DNA from: Bacteroidales bacterium
GTDB taxonomy: Bacteria > Bacteroidota > Bacteroidia > Bacteroidales > Tenuifilaceae
Direction: 5' to 3'
Length of the DNA stretch: 64,000 nt
NCBI GenBank assembly: GCA_020636835.1
Contig: JACJXC010000008.1
Span: forward strand, 124,001-188,000
Shown: piece after piece, positions 40,585-49,906 of the stretch
How the letters are laid out: each line of letters starts with the position of its first letter
How positions within the stretch are numbered: position 1 is the first letter of the stretch
The notes under the pieces: model-generated
Told to the model about the DNA's origin: nothing
The model's input: the letters and a program-made list of their open reading frames with translations, nothing else
Database searches by the model: none
Made by a program: the position numbers and the translations under genes

Positions 40585-42918
40585 CTACCCCACATCAGTC
40601 ATAATTTTTATTATTCCCAGCACGCCAATCATTTCGCCGTTATCCTCAATTAATGGCATTAACGTTAGTATCGCATTGTGAATATTCCCGTCGGCCAGGG
40701 TTATCGGGGTGGTTTTATTTACTATAGGTTTCTTGGTTCGCATAACCTCGCTGTCGAAGCTGGCCATTATTCGAGCCTGATCGCCCGGCAGAAGATCGAA
40801 GTCCGTTAAGCCAATGGCCTCCTCTATGCCCGTTACGTTGAATAGTAGTGTTGTGGAGTTGCTGAGCCTTACGTATCGTCCGTCGGTATCCTTTTGGTAG
40901 ATCAGATCTGGGGTGTTTTGTAACAGGCTGTTCAGAATCGATTTGTCCTCGCGGAGCTGTTCCTGTATTACTTCCTGCTCTTCGCGCTTGCGTTCCATCT
41001 CCTCCTGGGTGGCATGGAGCTCCTCCATGTTCTGGCGCATCTCCTCTTCCTGCGCCTTCATCTCCTCGGCCTGTTGCTGGGTGCGGGTTAGCAGTTCGGC
41101 GGTTCTGATGTTTGTTCTTACGCTAGATAGGGTTGAGGCGATGCTTGTGGCTATTTTTTCGATAAAATCGATGTGGTGCTTCTCGTATGTATTAAAGGTG
41201 GCCATCTCAATAACCCCCAAAACATCGTCGTTTACTTTTAGCGGAACCAGAATTATATTCCGGGGATTCTCCTCGCCAAGCCCCGAGGTTATTTTAATGT
41301 AGTTTTTGGGCACATCGGCCATGAAAATTGTTTTGCCCTCAATAAAGCAGCGACCAATCAGCCCCTCGTTGGGCATTACAGTTTTTTCCATGAATTTGCG
41401 GCGGTCGTATGCGTAGCAGGCTGTCATCTCCAGCATGGGGTTGTCCTCATCATTCTCGTTGAGAATAAATATGCCGCCCTGTATCGATTTGGTGTAGGTT
41501 GCCAGATTTTTGATAATTAGGTACGATAATTCCTTAAGGTTATCGTTGTGCTGGCGCAATACCTCTCCAAACATTGCAATTCCCTGAGTAGCCCATATTT
41601 GTTGTTCCTCAATTTCCTTGCGCTTGGTTTCGTTCTCTTTGGCCTGTGTAAGGCTTTTTTGCATTTCAAGGAGCGCTCTCCCTAGAATATCCTTGTTCCC
41701 CAGAAGGTTGAATTGGGCATCCAGGTTGCCCATGCCAATTTCGCGGGCAAACTTCTCGGTGAGGTTAAGCCCGTCAATCAGCCTATTGGCCGAGTGGGCC
41801 ATATCCTCAAGCTCGTCGCCTGTATGGATGTATATTTTTTTGTTGATATCGATATCGCCTTCGGATATGTCGTTCAGGATTGCGGTGGTTTTCTTTATTG
41901 GGCGAGTTATGCTGCGCGATATGTACCACATCACTATTCCTTGGAGGATTACGCCTAATGCAAAAATGAAAATGATATAAAGTACGGAGCGTTGGGCTTG
42001 CTTAACAATCTCCTTCATTGGGATGGAAAGGAAAATGGCCCATGTGGTTGGAGAGTCGCCCACTCGTATTGTTGAAACGATATTCAGCATTTCGTTGTTG
42101 TCGGAGAAGTAGGTGAGGTCTTTGCCTTTTTTTATGTATTCCGATACTTGGTGCTGGGCATCCTCCGTTGGGGCAAACTCGGCGAATGCGATTTCTGCAA
42201 AATCGGGATTGGTGTGGGCTATAATTGTTCCATTGTTAGATATTAAAGCTGCAATGGTGTTGGGGTATGGGGCAATTTTTTCGATTTCTTCCTGAAACTT
42301 CCCCAGTGCAATATCAACTCCACCCAGCCCAATAAACTTGCCATTCATCCGGATGGGAACACTTATTGAGGTTGCAAAAACCTGCGATCCGCCAAACTCA
42401 AAGGTGTAGGGATCGAGTAGCATTTCGCGGTTGGTTGTTTTGGATGTGTAGTAGTTACTTGTGGTTATATCGCCATCTAGGTTTCTGTACTCAACATCCC
42501 TAGCCGGAAATCCATCCTTGATGTATGTTGTAACCGATCGGCGTCCGTAATCCTTCATGTAATCCTTTTTGTAAGCCGACAACTCTACGGTGTACCATAC
42601 TGTTAAATACCGGGGGTTCCCAACAGCTTGATGGTTTAGTATGTTATTGAAAATTGAATCAACAGTTATAGTGTCGAATTGTGGGTAGGTGTATAGCGAG
42701 TAGGCCAAGGCGCGCGAGAATCCCATATCCAGCTCGAGTTCGGACTTGATTTGGTTCGCTGTTTTTTCCGCTTCGGCCTGTGCGAGCCTGATGGCATTGT
42801 CGTGCGCAATTTTGTTTATTCTAAACCCAATGAAAAAGCCAATCAGTATCATGCTCGATACCGATGTGATCATTACGTAGAGCAGTATTTTAGCGCCGAT
42901 TTTCATTTTCAATTTCAT
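40585..42918 (-). CDS. Transmembrane Cache-HAMP-GAF-PAS sensor protein without a recognisable output domain
   Basis: 777 aa. Membrane segment near 10-30 (ILLYVMITSVSSMILIGFFIG), periplasmic Cache domain (FIGLGGVDIALGKFQEEIEK), second membrane segment (VLYIIFIFALGVILQGIVMWYI), HAMP, GAF (about 470-590, GLGEENPRNIILVPLK), a coiled coil with RTQQQAEEMKAQEEEMRQN, and one PAS domain (LQNTPDLIYQKDTDGRYVRL) at the end. Same plan as the 940-aa protein at 15404-18226, minus its second PAS; the GAF and coiled-coil segments are strongly similar, so they are paralogs. No kinase, cyclase, phosphatase or methyl-accepting domain. Divergent from the TPR-SpoIIE phosphatase gene. Confidence 0.85.
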   Translation of the reverse strand: MKLKMKIGAKILLYVMITSVSSMILIGFFIGFRINKIAHDNAIRLAQAEAEKTANQIKSELELDMGFSRALAYSLYTYPQFDTITVDSIFNNILNHQAVGNPRYLTVWYTVELSAYKKDYMKDYGRRSVTTYIKDGFPARDVEYRNLDGDITTSNYYTSKTTNREMLLDPYTFEFGGSQVFATSISVPIRMNGKFIGLGGVDIALGKFQEEIEKIAPYPNTIAALISNNGTIIAHTNPDFAEIAFAEFAPTEDAQHQVSEYIKKGKDLTYFSDNNEMLNIVSTIRVGDSPTTWAIFLSIPMKEIVKQAQRSVLYIIFIFALGVILQGIVMWYISRSITRPIKKTTAILNDISEGDIDINKKIYIHTGDELEDMAHSANRLIDGLNLTEKFAREIGMGNLDAQFNLLGNKDILGRALLEMQKSLTQAKENETKRKEIEEQQIWATQGIAMFGEVLRQHNDNLKELSYLIIKNLATYTKSIQGGIFILNENDEDNPMLEMTACYAYDRRKFMEKTVMPNEGLIGRCFIEGKTIFMADVPKNYIKITSGLGEENPRNIILVPLKVNDDVLGVIEMATFNTYEKHHIDFIEKIATSIASTLSSVRTNIRTAELLTRTQQQAEEMKAQEEEMRQNMEELHATQEEMERKREEQEVIQEQLREDKSILNSLLQNTPDLIYQKDTDGRYVRLSNSTTLLFNVTGIEEAIGLTDFDLLPGDQARIMASFDSEVMRTKKPIVNKTTPITLADGNIHNAILTLMPLIEDNGEMIGVLGIIKIMTDVG

Positions 42919-43117
42919 TGCTGCGGGTTTTAGTAGTCAAAACTTATATCGTTGGAATAAACTCAAATTGCGTTAAAAATACGAAATGTTTTTCTAGAAC
43001 AAAACAAAGTGCATCGTTTCCATTCGTTTGGTAAAAAAAAGTTGCTAAAAAGTTAGCTTTTTAATCAAAAGGAATATCTTTAGTGATTCAAATTGATTAA
43101 AATAGTTCATTCCCCTT

Positions 43118-45382
43118 ATGAGGCGTAACTTACTGGTATTTGTTTTTTTTTCGATTATACGATCTTTAACTCTTAGCGCTCAGGATTGCCCTGCCTTGGT
43201 GGATAGCCTTATTGCGCGTGCCGAGAAGTTTCGGGTTTCGGATCCCGATTCGGCTATTGTGGTGGCGCAAATGGCGGTTGACGCAGTGGCTAACCTCAAT
43301 AATACTTGTAGTATGCAGGCCGAGCATGCTCTGGGCTATTGCTACTACAGCCGGAACGATTTTGAGCAAGCCCTTGTTCATCTTCAAAAATCGTTACAAC
43401 TGGCATTGCAGTTCAATGTTTCGCCTTGGATTGCGCTTAACCTTAACCGGATTGGGAATGTGTACCAGTTAAAGAGCGATTATTCCCAGGCGTTGGACTC
43501 CTACTGTAAGGCGCTTGAAATTAACGAGCAACTCGACGATAAAATTCAGATAGCTCGTACCCAGGTTAATATTGGGGCTGTTTATAGTCTTACCGGTGGT
43601 CATACTAAGGCCATTGAGCACATGCTTCAGGCATTGGGAACCTACGAGAAGCAGGCCGATAGGGAGGGTGCTGCGTGGACCTCGTTGAGTATTGCCCGCC
43701 TTTTTAGCCGCATTGGGGTTTACGACCGCGCCCTGCAGTACACCGAGAATGCTCTTAACCAGTACCGATCGCTTGCCAACAGGAATGGGATTACCCTTTC
43801 GCTCACCGAGTTGGCCAATATTTACTACCATTCCGGGTTAAACCATAAAGCGCTCGACATCGCGAATCAGGTTCTTGCGTTCAATGTGAAGGCTCAGAAT
43901 GTTTACGGACAGGCTGCCAGTTATCTGTTAATCGGTATAGTGTATTTTGAGCTCGACAGCCTCGGTATGGCCAACCAGAGCTTGCTACGGGCTCTCGATC
44001 TTAAGCGCATGGTGAATGATAGTATCGATATTTCGCGGTTGAACCGTTACCTCGGCGATGTTAACATTCGGATGGGGAATTTTCCGAAGGGTTTGCAATA
44101 CCTTAGCGCTGCTAAGACTTTTGCCCAGAAACAGGGGCTTACATCCGATTTGTGCGATACGTACCTAAGCCTATCGCAGGCATACAGGCTTAAGGGCGAT
44201 TACCGTATGGCTCTCGAGAGCTACAGCAGCCATTCGGCAATTAAGGACAGTATTAATGCGGGAGCTATTTCGCGCCTCGAAATGCAGTACGATTTCGATA
44301 AGCGTGAGCGTGAGCAGGAGCAGGTTACCCGGCAGCGCGAGGCCATGCAGCAGGCTAAACTCGAGCGGCAGCGGATGTTCACCCTATTTATTGCCATTGC
44401 GCTGTTGTTGGCCATCGCGTTGGTTGCGGTGGTGCTATACTTTTTGCGCGAGAAGCAGAAGGTGAACACTCTTTTGCTTAAGCAGAAAAGTGAGATAGAG
44501 GATCAAAAACAGGAGATTGAAGCTCAGCGCGATTTTGCTGAGCGTCAGCGCGATCAAATTGCCGACCAGCAGAAGCAAATTACCGATAGCATTCGCTATG
44601 CAAGTCGCATTCAGTCCGCCGTTTTGCCACGCTCCCAAAGCCTGAGCGCTTACCTTCCCGATTACTTTGTTTACTATCAGCCCAAAAATATTGTGAGTGG
44701 CGATTTTTATTGGGTCGCCCCTTTCCCCGATGGTCGGCTGGTGGTTGCCGTTGCCGATTGTACAGGGCATGGTGTGCCTGGTGCATTCATGAGCATGCTG
44801 GGTATTACCCTGCTTAAGGAGTTAACCTCGGTGCATAATCGTGATAGCGCTGGAGACCTACTTTTTAAGTTGCGGCAACTGGTGATCGCATCGCTTAATC
44901 AAACCGGGCGCGAGGGCGAATCGCACGATGGAATGGACATGAGCCTTGTCATTATCGATAAGACGAGGGGCGAAATGGAGTATGCCGGGGCTTATCTTCC
45001 CCTACTGATAGCCCGCAGAGACGAGGTTGGCGGATTTGAATCCGATTTGCCGGTTGAATCTACCAACGGGTTTTCGATTTACGAGTTCAAGGGGAATAAA
45101 ATGCCTATCGGCTTTCATATAATTGGTGAGAAACCGTTCGTTACTCATAAAATTAAGTATCATCCCGACGATGTTTTCTACATGTTTTCCGATGGGTACT
45201 CCGATCAGTTTGGTGGTCCTTCTAATATGAAGTACATGTTGGTGAACTTTAAGAAACTCTTGCTCGATATTCAGCATATACCGCTGTTGGAGCAAAAACA
45301 GATTATTGAGCAAAATTTTGAGGAGTTTAAAGGTTCGCAGAAGCAGGTTGACGATATTCTGATTATGGGTTTTAAAGTATAA
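43118..45382 (+). CDS. TPR-SpoIIE serine phosphatase, membrane anchored
   Basis: 754 aa. Signal peptide (ends SLTLSAQ), a periplasmic array of about eight TPR repeats to residue 370 (e.g. FEQALVHLQKSLQLAL), one membrane segment near 425-447 (FTLFIAIALLLAIALVAVVLYFL), a coiled coil, then the cytosolic PP2C/SpoIIE domain from about residue 500: SGDFYWVAPFPDGRLVVAVA, DCTGHGVPGAFMSMLG, and MFSDGYSDQFGG. This layout, common in Bacteroidetes, links an extracytoplasmic signal to dephosphorylation of a partner-switch protein. It is the second SpoIIE phosphatase in the window and lies opposite a sensor gene with no output domain, a possible functional pair (inference). Confidence 0.9.
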   Translation: MRRNLLVFVFFSIIRSLTLSAQDCPALVDSLIARAEKFRVSDPDSAIVVAQMAVDAVANLNNTCSMQAEHALGYCYYSRNDFEQALVHLQKSLQLALQFNVSPWIALNLNRIGNVYQLKSDYSQALDSYCKALEINEQLDDKIQIARTQVNIGAVYSLTGGHTKAIEHMLQALGTYEKQADREGAAWTSLSIARLFSRIGVYDRALQYTENALNQYRSLANRNGITLSLTELANIYYHSGLNHKALDIANQVLAFNVKAQNVYGQAASYLLIGIVYFELDSLGMANQSLLRALDLKRMVNDSIDISRLNRYLGDVNIRMGNFPKGLQYLSAAKTFAQKQGLTSDLCDTYLSLSQAYRLKGDYRMALESYSSHSAIKDSINAGAISRLEMQYDFDKREREQEQVTRQREAMQQAKLERQRMFTLFIAIALLLAIALVAVVLYFLREKQKVNTLLLKQKSEIEDQKQEIEAQRDFAERQRDQIADQQKQITDSIRYASRIQSAVLPRSQSLSAYLPDYFVYYQPKNIVSGDFYWVAPFPDGRLVVAVADCTGHGVPGAFMSMLGITLLKELTSVHNRDSAGDLLFKLRQLVIASLNQTGREGESHDGMDMSLVIIDKTRGEMEYAGAYLPLLIARRDEVGGFESDLPVESTNGFSIYEFKGNKMPIGFHIIGEKPFVTHKIKYHPDDVFYMFSDGYSDQFGGPSNMKYMLVNFKKLLLDIQHIPLLEQKQIIEQNFEEFKGSQKQVDDILIMGFKV

Positions 45383-45479
45383 TTTATTTGCGCTTTTACT
45401 GCCGGTGTCCGGTAATTTAATGTTTGCTTAGCTTTTAGCTCGTATTGTTTTATGATTTTTACTCAGATTAAGTGGTAGT

Positions 45480-46238
45480 ATGAAACTTTTAGTTCTATCG
45501 GATTTGCATATCGATACTGGCGATAAGTTCGGAACTTTTGGCTGGAAGGCGAAAAAGTTTATTAAAACCCTCGATACAATACTTAATCACTACGGAATCG
45601 AACAGGTTGTTCTAAATGGCGACGTGTTCGATCTGTACAAGTACTCATACCAAGATATTTTAGCTCGTAATGGGGCGCTAATTGATTATTTTCGGGAAAA
45701 GGGGTTTGTTTTTATCCGAGGAAATCACGATTTGTGGAACCCCAAGGCAAAGGATCATTACACTATTGCTAATTCGCGTGGACAAACAATTCACATAGAG
45801 CATGGACACAATGCCGATTTTTTGAATGGAACAACCATTGGGCGGTTCATCGGCTTGCTGGGTTTCTATATCCTTAAATTCTTGGTCAAATTTAGGTGGA
45901 TTGAGCGCATGTATTTCCGGATTGTGGAGTACGATGATGAGGTAAACCGTGTTCCCCGAAAATACAACTCCTATAAATATCTACTTTACGCATTAAAACT
46001 GCTCCGCAGGTACGATTTGGTTATACTTGGTCATACCCATAAGTTAGAGCTACACAAAATGTATTACATAAATCAACGGAAGCAGTACCTTAATTGTGGA
46101 ACCTGTTCGCTGGGGCGTTTCCAAGCGGTGCTGATCGATACCGAAACGTTGGCCAACGAAACCATTAAAATTAACCGGAAGGCAGAGTTTACGGTTGAAG
46201 AGTTACCCCCATTTCCCTCCAAGGTTGTTAGGAGTTGA
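45480..46238 (+). CDS. Calcineurin-like metallophosphoesterase (LpxH-like)
   Basis: 252 aa. Metal-binding motifs of the family: LLVLSDLHID (DxH), VVLNGDVFDLYK (GDxxD), FIRGNHDLW (GNHD), IHIEHGHNAD and ILGHTHKLEL (GHTH). The ordering and the GDVFDLY segment resemble UDP-2,3-diacylglucosamine hydrolases of lipid A synthesis, but many Bacteroidetes paralogs have unknown substrates. No other lipid A gene is nearby, so the LpxH role is only a possibility. Confidence 0.8.
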   Translation: MKLLVLSDLHIDTGDKFGTFGWKAKKFIKTLDTILNHYGIEQVVLNGDVFDLYKYSYQDILARNGALIDYFREKGFVFIRGNHDLWNPKAKDHYTIANSRGQTIHIEHGHNADFLNGTTIGRFIGLLGFYILKFLVKFRWIERMYFRIVEYDDEVNRVPRKYNSYKYLLYALKLLRRYDLVILGHTHKLELHKMYYINQRKQYLNCGTCSLGRFQAVLIDTETLANETIKINRKAEFTVEELPPFPSKVVRS

Positions 46239-46309
46239 GTTAGATTGTTACTCGGTATTTCCATCTACAAACATTATTTCTGTTTTACCGTAAAACCTGA
46301 TATTTATCA

Positions 46310-46339
46310 TTGATATAGAGTTTTATACAGTTAATTTTG
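46310..46339 (+). promoter_or_regulatory. Promoter of the hydroxyproline-dehydratase operon
   Basis: TTG (46310-46312), exactly 19 bp spacer, then TAATTTTG (46332-46339), a full match to the Bacteroidetes -33/-7 arrangement. Transcription would start near 46346, giving an untranslated leader of about 245 nt before the activase gene. Confidence 0.7.
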
Positions 46340-46399
46340 CATTAATTATATCACCTCAGTATGATTAGCAAATCGTTATCGACGCTCTACCACAACAAC

Positions 46400-46515
46400 G
46401 GCAAAGGCCTATTTGCCTGCTGGATTTGCTGATTTCATAATTATTCTATTTGCTTTAACCGGTTCAATTCTTTTGAAGAATTGATGGTTTGTGGTATTTT
46501 CAAGTTACCGGTAAC
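46400..46515 (+). promoter_or_regulatory. Structured leader upstream of the glycyl radical enzyme operon
   Basis: Three symmetric elements lie in the leader: GGCAAA/TTTGCC around a 6-nt loop (46400-46417), CAATTCTT/AAGAATTG around a 3-nt loop (46466-46484), and the perfect palindrome GTTACCGGTAAC (46504-46515). The last looks more like a protein-binding site, the first two like RNA hairpins. Regulation by substrate or oxygen would make sense for this operon but is inference. Confidence 0.45.
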
Positions 46516-46590
46516 AGGTGATTTGGCAACAAACCGCTTAACCTAAAACCGAATCTAATTTAGTCTATCTTTCTAATTGTCAATAATCAA

Positions 46591-47394
46591 ATGTCCAAAA
46601 TGTCTGGTTTAGTATTCGATATACGCCATTTCTCGGTGCACGATGGCCCAGGAATTCGCTCAACGGTTTTCTTTAAGGGCTGCCCTCTGCGGTGCGCCTG
46701 GTGCCATAACCCCGAGAGTCAACTTTTCGAGCCCGAAACTTGCGTTAGGAATCATCGGATCGATGATAAACAGTTTAATGTAACCGAGGTTATTGGAAAA
46801 CAGATGGAGGTTGCCGAGGTTATGAACGAGGTGGCAAAGGATATTGCCATATTCGACGAATCGAAGGGTGGTGTTACCTTTTCGGGAGGCGAGCCGCTTT
46901 CGCAGCCGGAGTTCCTTAGGGCTTTGCTTATTGCCTGTAACGTACAGGAAATACATGCTGCGGTGGATACCTGTGGTTTTGCATCAAAATCGGTTGTGGA
47001 GAGCGTAATTCCGCATGCCAACCTATTCCTGTTCGACCTTAAGCTTGCCAACGAACATGAGCACATAAAATACACCGGTGTTTCCAATAAGGTAATCCTC
47101 GAGAATCTCGATCTCATTATTAATTCAGGGTCACGGGTGATAATTCGTATTCCTCTGATTCAGGATATTACCGATACCGACATCAATCTAAAAGCGCTGA
47201 GGAGCATTGTGCAAAAATACCCAAGCATCGAGAGGGTCGATTTGCTCCCATTTCATAATATCGCCAAAAGCAAGTACGAGCGATTCGGCAAGGAGTACAC
47301 CCTAGCCAATTCCGACGCCTACGATAGCAGCAAAGCCGAGCAAATTAAGGATTATTTTAAGGAGATAGCTCCAATCGTTACATTAGGAGGTTAA
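46591..47394 (+). CDS. Glycyl radical enzyme activase (radical SAM, PflA-like)
   Basis: 267 aa. Uses S-adenosylmethionine and a [4Fe-4S] cluster to place the glycyl radical on its partner enzyme. Cluster motif CxxxCxxC at Cys31, Cys35, Cys38 (GCPLRCAWCHNPES); activase signature FSVHDGPGIRSTVFFKG; SAM-binding GGVTFSGGEPLSQ. Unlike many activases of glycerol, choline or hydroxyphenylacetate-type enzymes, it has no Cys-rich ferredoxin-like insert after the first motif: only one extra Cys is there. Start may be ATG 46591 or 46600. The partner enzyme gene begins 57 bp later on the same strand. Confidence 0.92.
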   Translation: MSKMSGLVFDIRHFSVHDGPGIRSTVFFKGCPLRCAWCHNPESQLFEPETCVRNHRIDDKQFNVTEVIGKQMEVAEVMNEVAKDIAIFDESKGGVTFSGGEPLSQPEFLRALLIACNVQEIHAAVDTCGFASKSVVESVIPHANLFLFDLKLANEHEHIKYTGVSNKVILENLDLIINSGSRVIIRIPLIQDITDTDINLKALRSIVQKYPSIERVDLLPFHNIAKSKYERFGKEYTLANSDAYDSSKAEQIKDYFKEIAPIVTLGG

Positions 47395-47451
47395 TCGTAT
47401 CATTTTGAGTGAAGTGAAAAATCTAAGCAGTAACGTTTAAAATTTACAACA

Positions 47452-49815
47452 ATGAACGACAGAATAAAAAAACTCAGAGATCAAAGCCTACGGGCAATCA
47501 ATACATTTTCGGCCGAAAGAGCCATGCTGGTTACCGAATTCTACAAGTCGGGCGAGGCCGAAAAGCATTCTATTCCCGTTCAGCGGGCGCTATGCTTTAA
47601 GTACATTGTGGCCAATAAAACTATCTGCATCAACGAAGGGGAACTAATTGTTGGCGAAAGAGGCCCTGCGCCCAAGGCCACATCTACTTACCCCGAGGTA
47701 AGCCTACACACACTGCCCGATTTGGAGATTTTGGATTCCCGACCCAAGGTATCCTTTAAGGTTGACGATAAAACCCGTAAAATTTACGAGGATACAATTA
47801 TTCCGTTCTGGAAGGGACGCACCCAACGCGACAGAATCTTCGAAAACCTTAGCGATGAGTGGAAGCAAGCTTACGAGGCGGGTGTTTTCACCGAGTTTCA
47901 GGAGCAGCGCGCTCCGGGTCACACTGTTGCTGGCAAAAAGGTATTTCAAAAGGGGATGCTCGATTTTAAGGCCGAAGTGGAAAAAGCCCTAACTAATCTT
48001 GATTTTAAGAACGATCCACGGGCCATTGAGCGTCGCGAGGAGTTGAAGGCAATGGCCATTGCTGCCGATGCGCTTATTCTTTTCGCCAATAGGTATGCCG
48101 ATGAGCTGGAAAAACTGGCTTTAACCGAGAAGAACAGCGTTCGGAAGGAGGAACTCGTTGAGATGGCCCGGATTTGCCGGAAAGTTCCCGCCAATGCACC
48201 ATCTACCTTTCACGAAATGCTCCAGCACTACTGGTTTATTCACTTAGGAATAATTACAGAACTTAACCCATGGGATTCATTTAACCCGGGTAGGCTCGAC
48301 CAGCATTTATACCCTTTCTACAAACGCGAGCTGGATTTGGGCGTATTAACCCAGGATTATGCTGTTGAACTACTGCACGCGTTCTGGGTGAAGTTTAACA
48401 ACCACCCATCGCCACCAAAAATGGGCGTAACCGCTCAGGAGAGCAATACGTACACCGATTTTTCGCTTATCAACCTTGGTGGTGTAAAGGAGGATGGTAG
48501 CGACGCGGTGAACGATCTTACCTACGTTCTGCTCGATGTAATTGAGGAGATGCGAATTCTACAGCCCAGCTCCATGGTTCAAATCAGCAAAAAAAATCCC
48601 GATAGGTTTGTGAAACGCGCTGTACGAATCGCAAAAACTGGATTTGGCCAGCCATCGTTCTTCAATACCGATGCCATAGTTCAGCAGTTGCTGAGCCAAG
48701 GAAAATCCATTGTCGATGCTCGTAACGGTGGCGCCAGTGGATGTGTGGAGACTGGTGCTTTTGGAACCGAGGCGTATATCCTTACCGGCTACTTCAACCT
48801 AAATAAGATTTTGGAAATTACCTTAAACAATGGAGTTGATCCAGTTACTGGTAAAACCATTGGGTTGAAAACCGGAAATCCTGAGGATTTTAAATCGTTC
48901 GACGAGCTGTATGCCGCTTACGAAAAGCAGCTAAATCACTTTATCGATATAAAGATTGAGGGGAACAATATCATCGAGAAAATGTGGGGAACCTATATGC
49001 CCGTTCCTCTGCTATCGCTTATCACCGAGGATTGTATTAAAAATGGCAAGGATTACAATGCAGGCGGAGCACGCTACAACACCAGTTACATTCAGGGAGT
49101 TGGCCTGGGTAGCATAACCGACAACTTAACGGTAATCCGTAAGCATGTTTTCGAGGATAAAACGATTTCGATGGCCGATTTGCTAAAGGCCCTAAAATCG
49201 AACTTTGATGGTTACGACCAGCTGCGCCACGATGTAATTTACGATACACCAAAGTGGGGCAACAGCGACGATTACGCCGATAGGCACGCTGTAATGGTTT
49301 TCAACACTTTCTACAATGCGGTGAATGGTCGTCCAACATCGCGTGGCGGCGCATTCCGAATAAACATGCTACCTACAACCAGCCATGTTTACTTTGGTAG
49401 CAAAATTGGTGCAATGCCCGATGGTCGTTTGGCCAAAGAACCGTTGAGCGAAGGTATTAGCCCCGTGCAGGGAGCCGATCGGAAAGGCCCAACCGGAGTT
49501 ATTCAATCGGCGGCTAAAATTGATCATATAAAAACGGGTGGGACTCTGCTTAACCAGAAATTCTCGCCATCGTTCTTCAACGGCGATGAGAGTTTGGATA
49601 AGATTGTGAGCTTGGTACGCTCATACTTCAAGATGGATGGGCATCATATCCAGTTCAACGTGGTGAATGCCGATACGCTGCGCGATGCACAGAAACATCC
49701 CGAAAAATATCAGGATTTGATTGTGCGCGTAGCCGGCTACTCCGATTATTTCAACGATTTGGGTGAGGCTTTGCAAAACGAGATCATCCGAAGAACTGAA
49801 CACGAGGCATTTTAA
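47452..49815 (+). CDS. hypD: Glycyl radical enzyme, probable trans-4-hydroxy-L-proline dehydratase
   Basis: 787 aa. Glycyl radical motif VRVAGYSDYF with Gly762 and active-site GCVETGAFG with Cys431. It is not pyruvate formate-lyase, which has two adjacent Cys. Against Clostridioides difficile HypD (numbers from memory), its residues Phe152, His160, Asp278, Ser334, Phe340, Cys434, Glu436, Tyr450, Thr645 and Gly765 all fall, with a constant offset of 3, on Phe149, His157, Asp275, Ser331, Phe337, Cys431, Glu433, Tyr447, Thr642 and Gly762 here. HypD dehydrates trans-4-hydroxy-L-proline to pyrroline-5-carboxylate, which ProC reduces to proline; proC is not in this window. The symbol is unrelated to hydrogenase maturation hypD. 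Followed by proline-peptide peptidase genes, which supports the assignment. Confidence 0.85.
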   Translation: MNDRIKKLRDQSLRAINTFSAERAMLVTEFYKSGEAEKHSIPVQRALCFKYIVANKTICINEGELIVGERGPAPKATSTYPEVSLHTLPDLEILDSRPKVSFKVDDKTRKIYEDTIIPFWKGRTQRDRIFENLSDEWKQAYEAGVFTEFQEQRAPGHTVAGKKVFQKGMLDFKAEVEKALTNLDFKNDPRAIERREELKAMAIAADALILFANRYADELEKLALTEKNSVRKEELVEMARICRKVPANAPSTFHEMLQHYWFIHLGIITELNPWDSFNPGRLDQHLYPFYKRELDLGVLTQDYAVELLHAFWVKFNNHPSPPKMGVTAQESNTYTDFSLINLGGVKEDGSDAVNDLTYVLLDVIEEMRILQPSSMVQISKKNPDRFVKRAVRIAKTGFGQPSFFNTDAIVQQLLSQGKSIVDARNGGASGCVETGAFGTEAYILTGYFNLNKILEITLNNGVDPVTGKTIGLKTGNPEDFKSFDELYAAYEKQLNHFIDIKIEGNNIIEKMWGTYMPVPLLSLITEDCIKNGKDYNAGGARYNTSYIQGVGLGSITDNLTVIRKHVFEDKTISMADLLKALKSNFDGYDQLRHDVIYDTPKWGNSDDYADRHAVMVFNTFYNAVNGRPTSRGGAFRINMLPTTSHVYFGSKIGAMPDGRLAKEPLSEGISPVQGADRKGPTGVIQSAAKIDHIKTGGTLLNQKFSPSFFNGDESLDKIVSLVRSYFKMDGHHIQFNVVNADTLRDAQKHPEKYQDLIVRVAGYSDYFNDLGEALQNEIIRRTEHEAF

Positions 49816-49906
49816 TTCAAATAAATTTTTGTTGCACTGAATGAAGTTGGTGTCTTATAAAGGATACTCTTTGCTCAGGATTACAGTATAAATCAAATTA
49901 AATTCG

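Noticed and set aside
47452..49815. Pyruvate formate-lyase annotation for the glycyl radical enzyme
   Set aside because: PFL needs two adjacent active-site cysteines; here there is a single Cys in GCVE, and the surrounding residues follow the HypD pattern.
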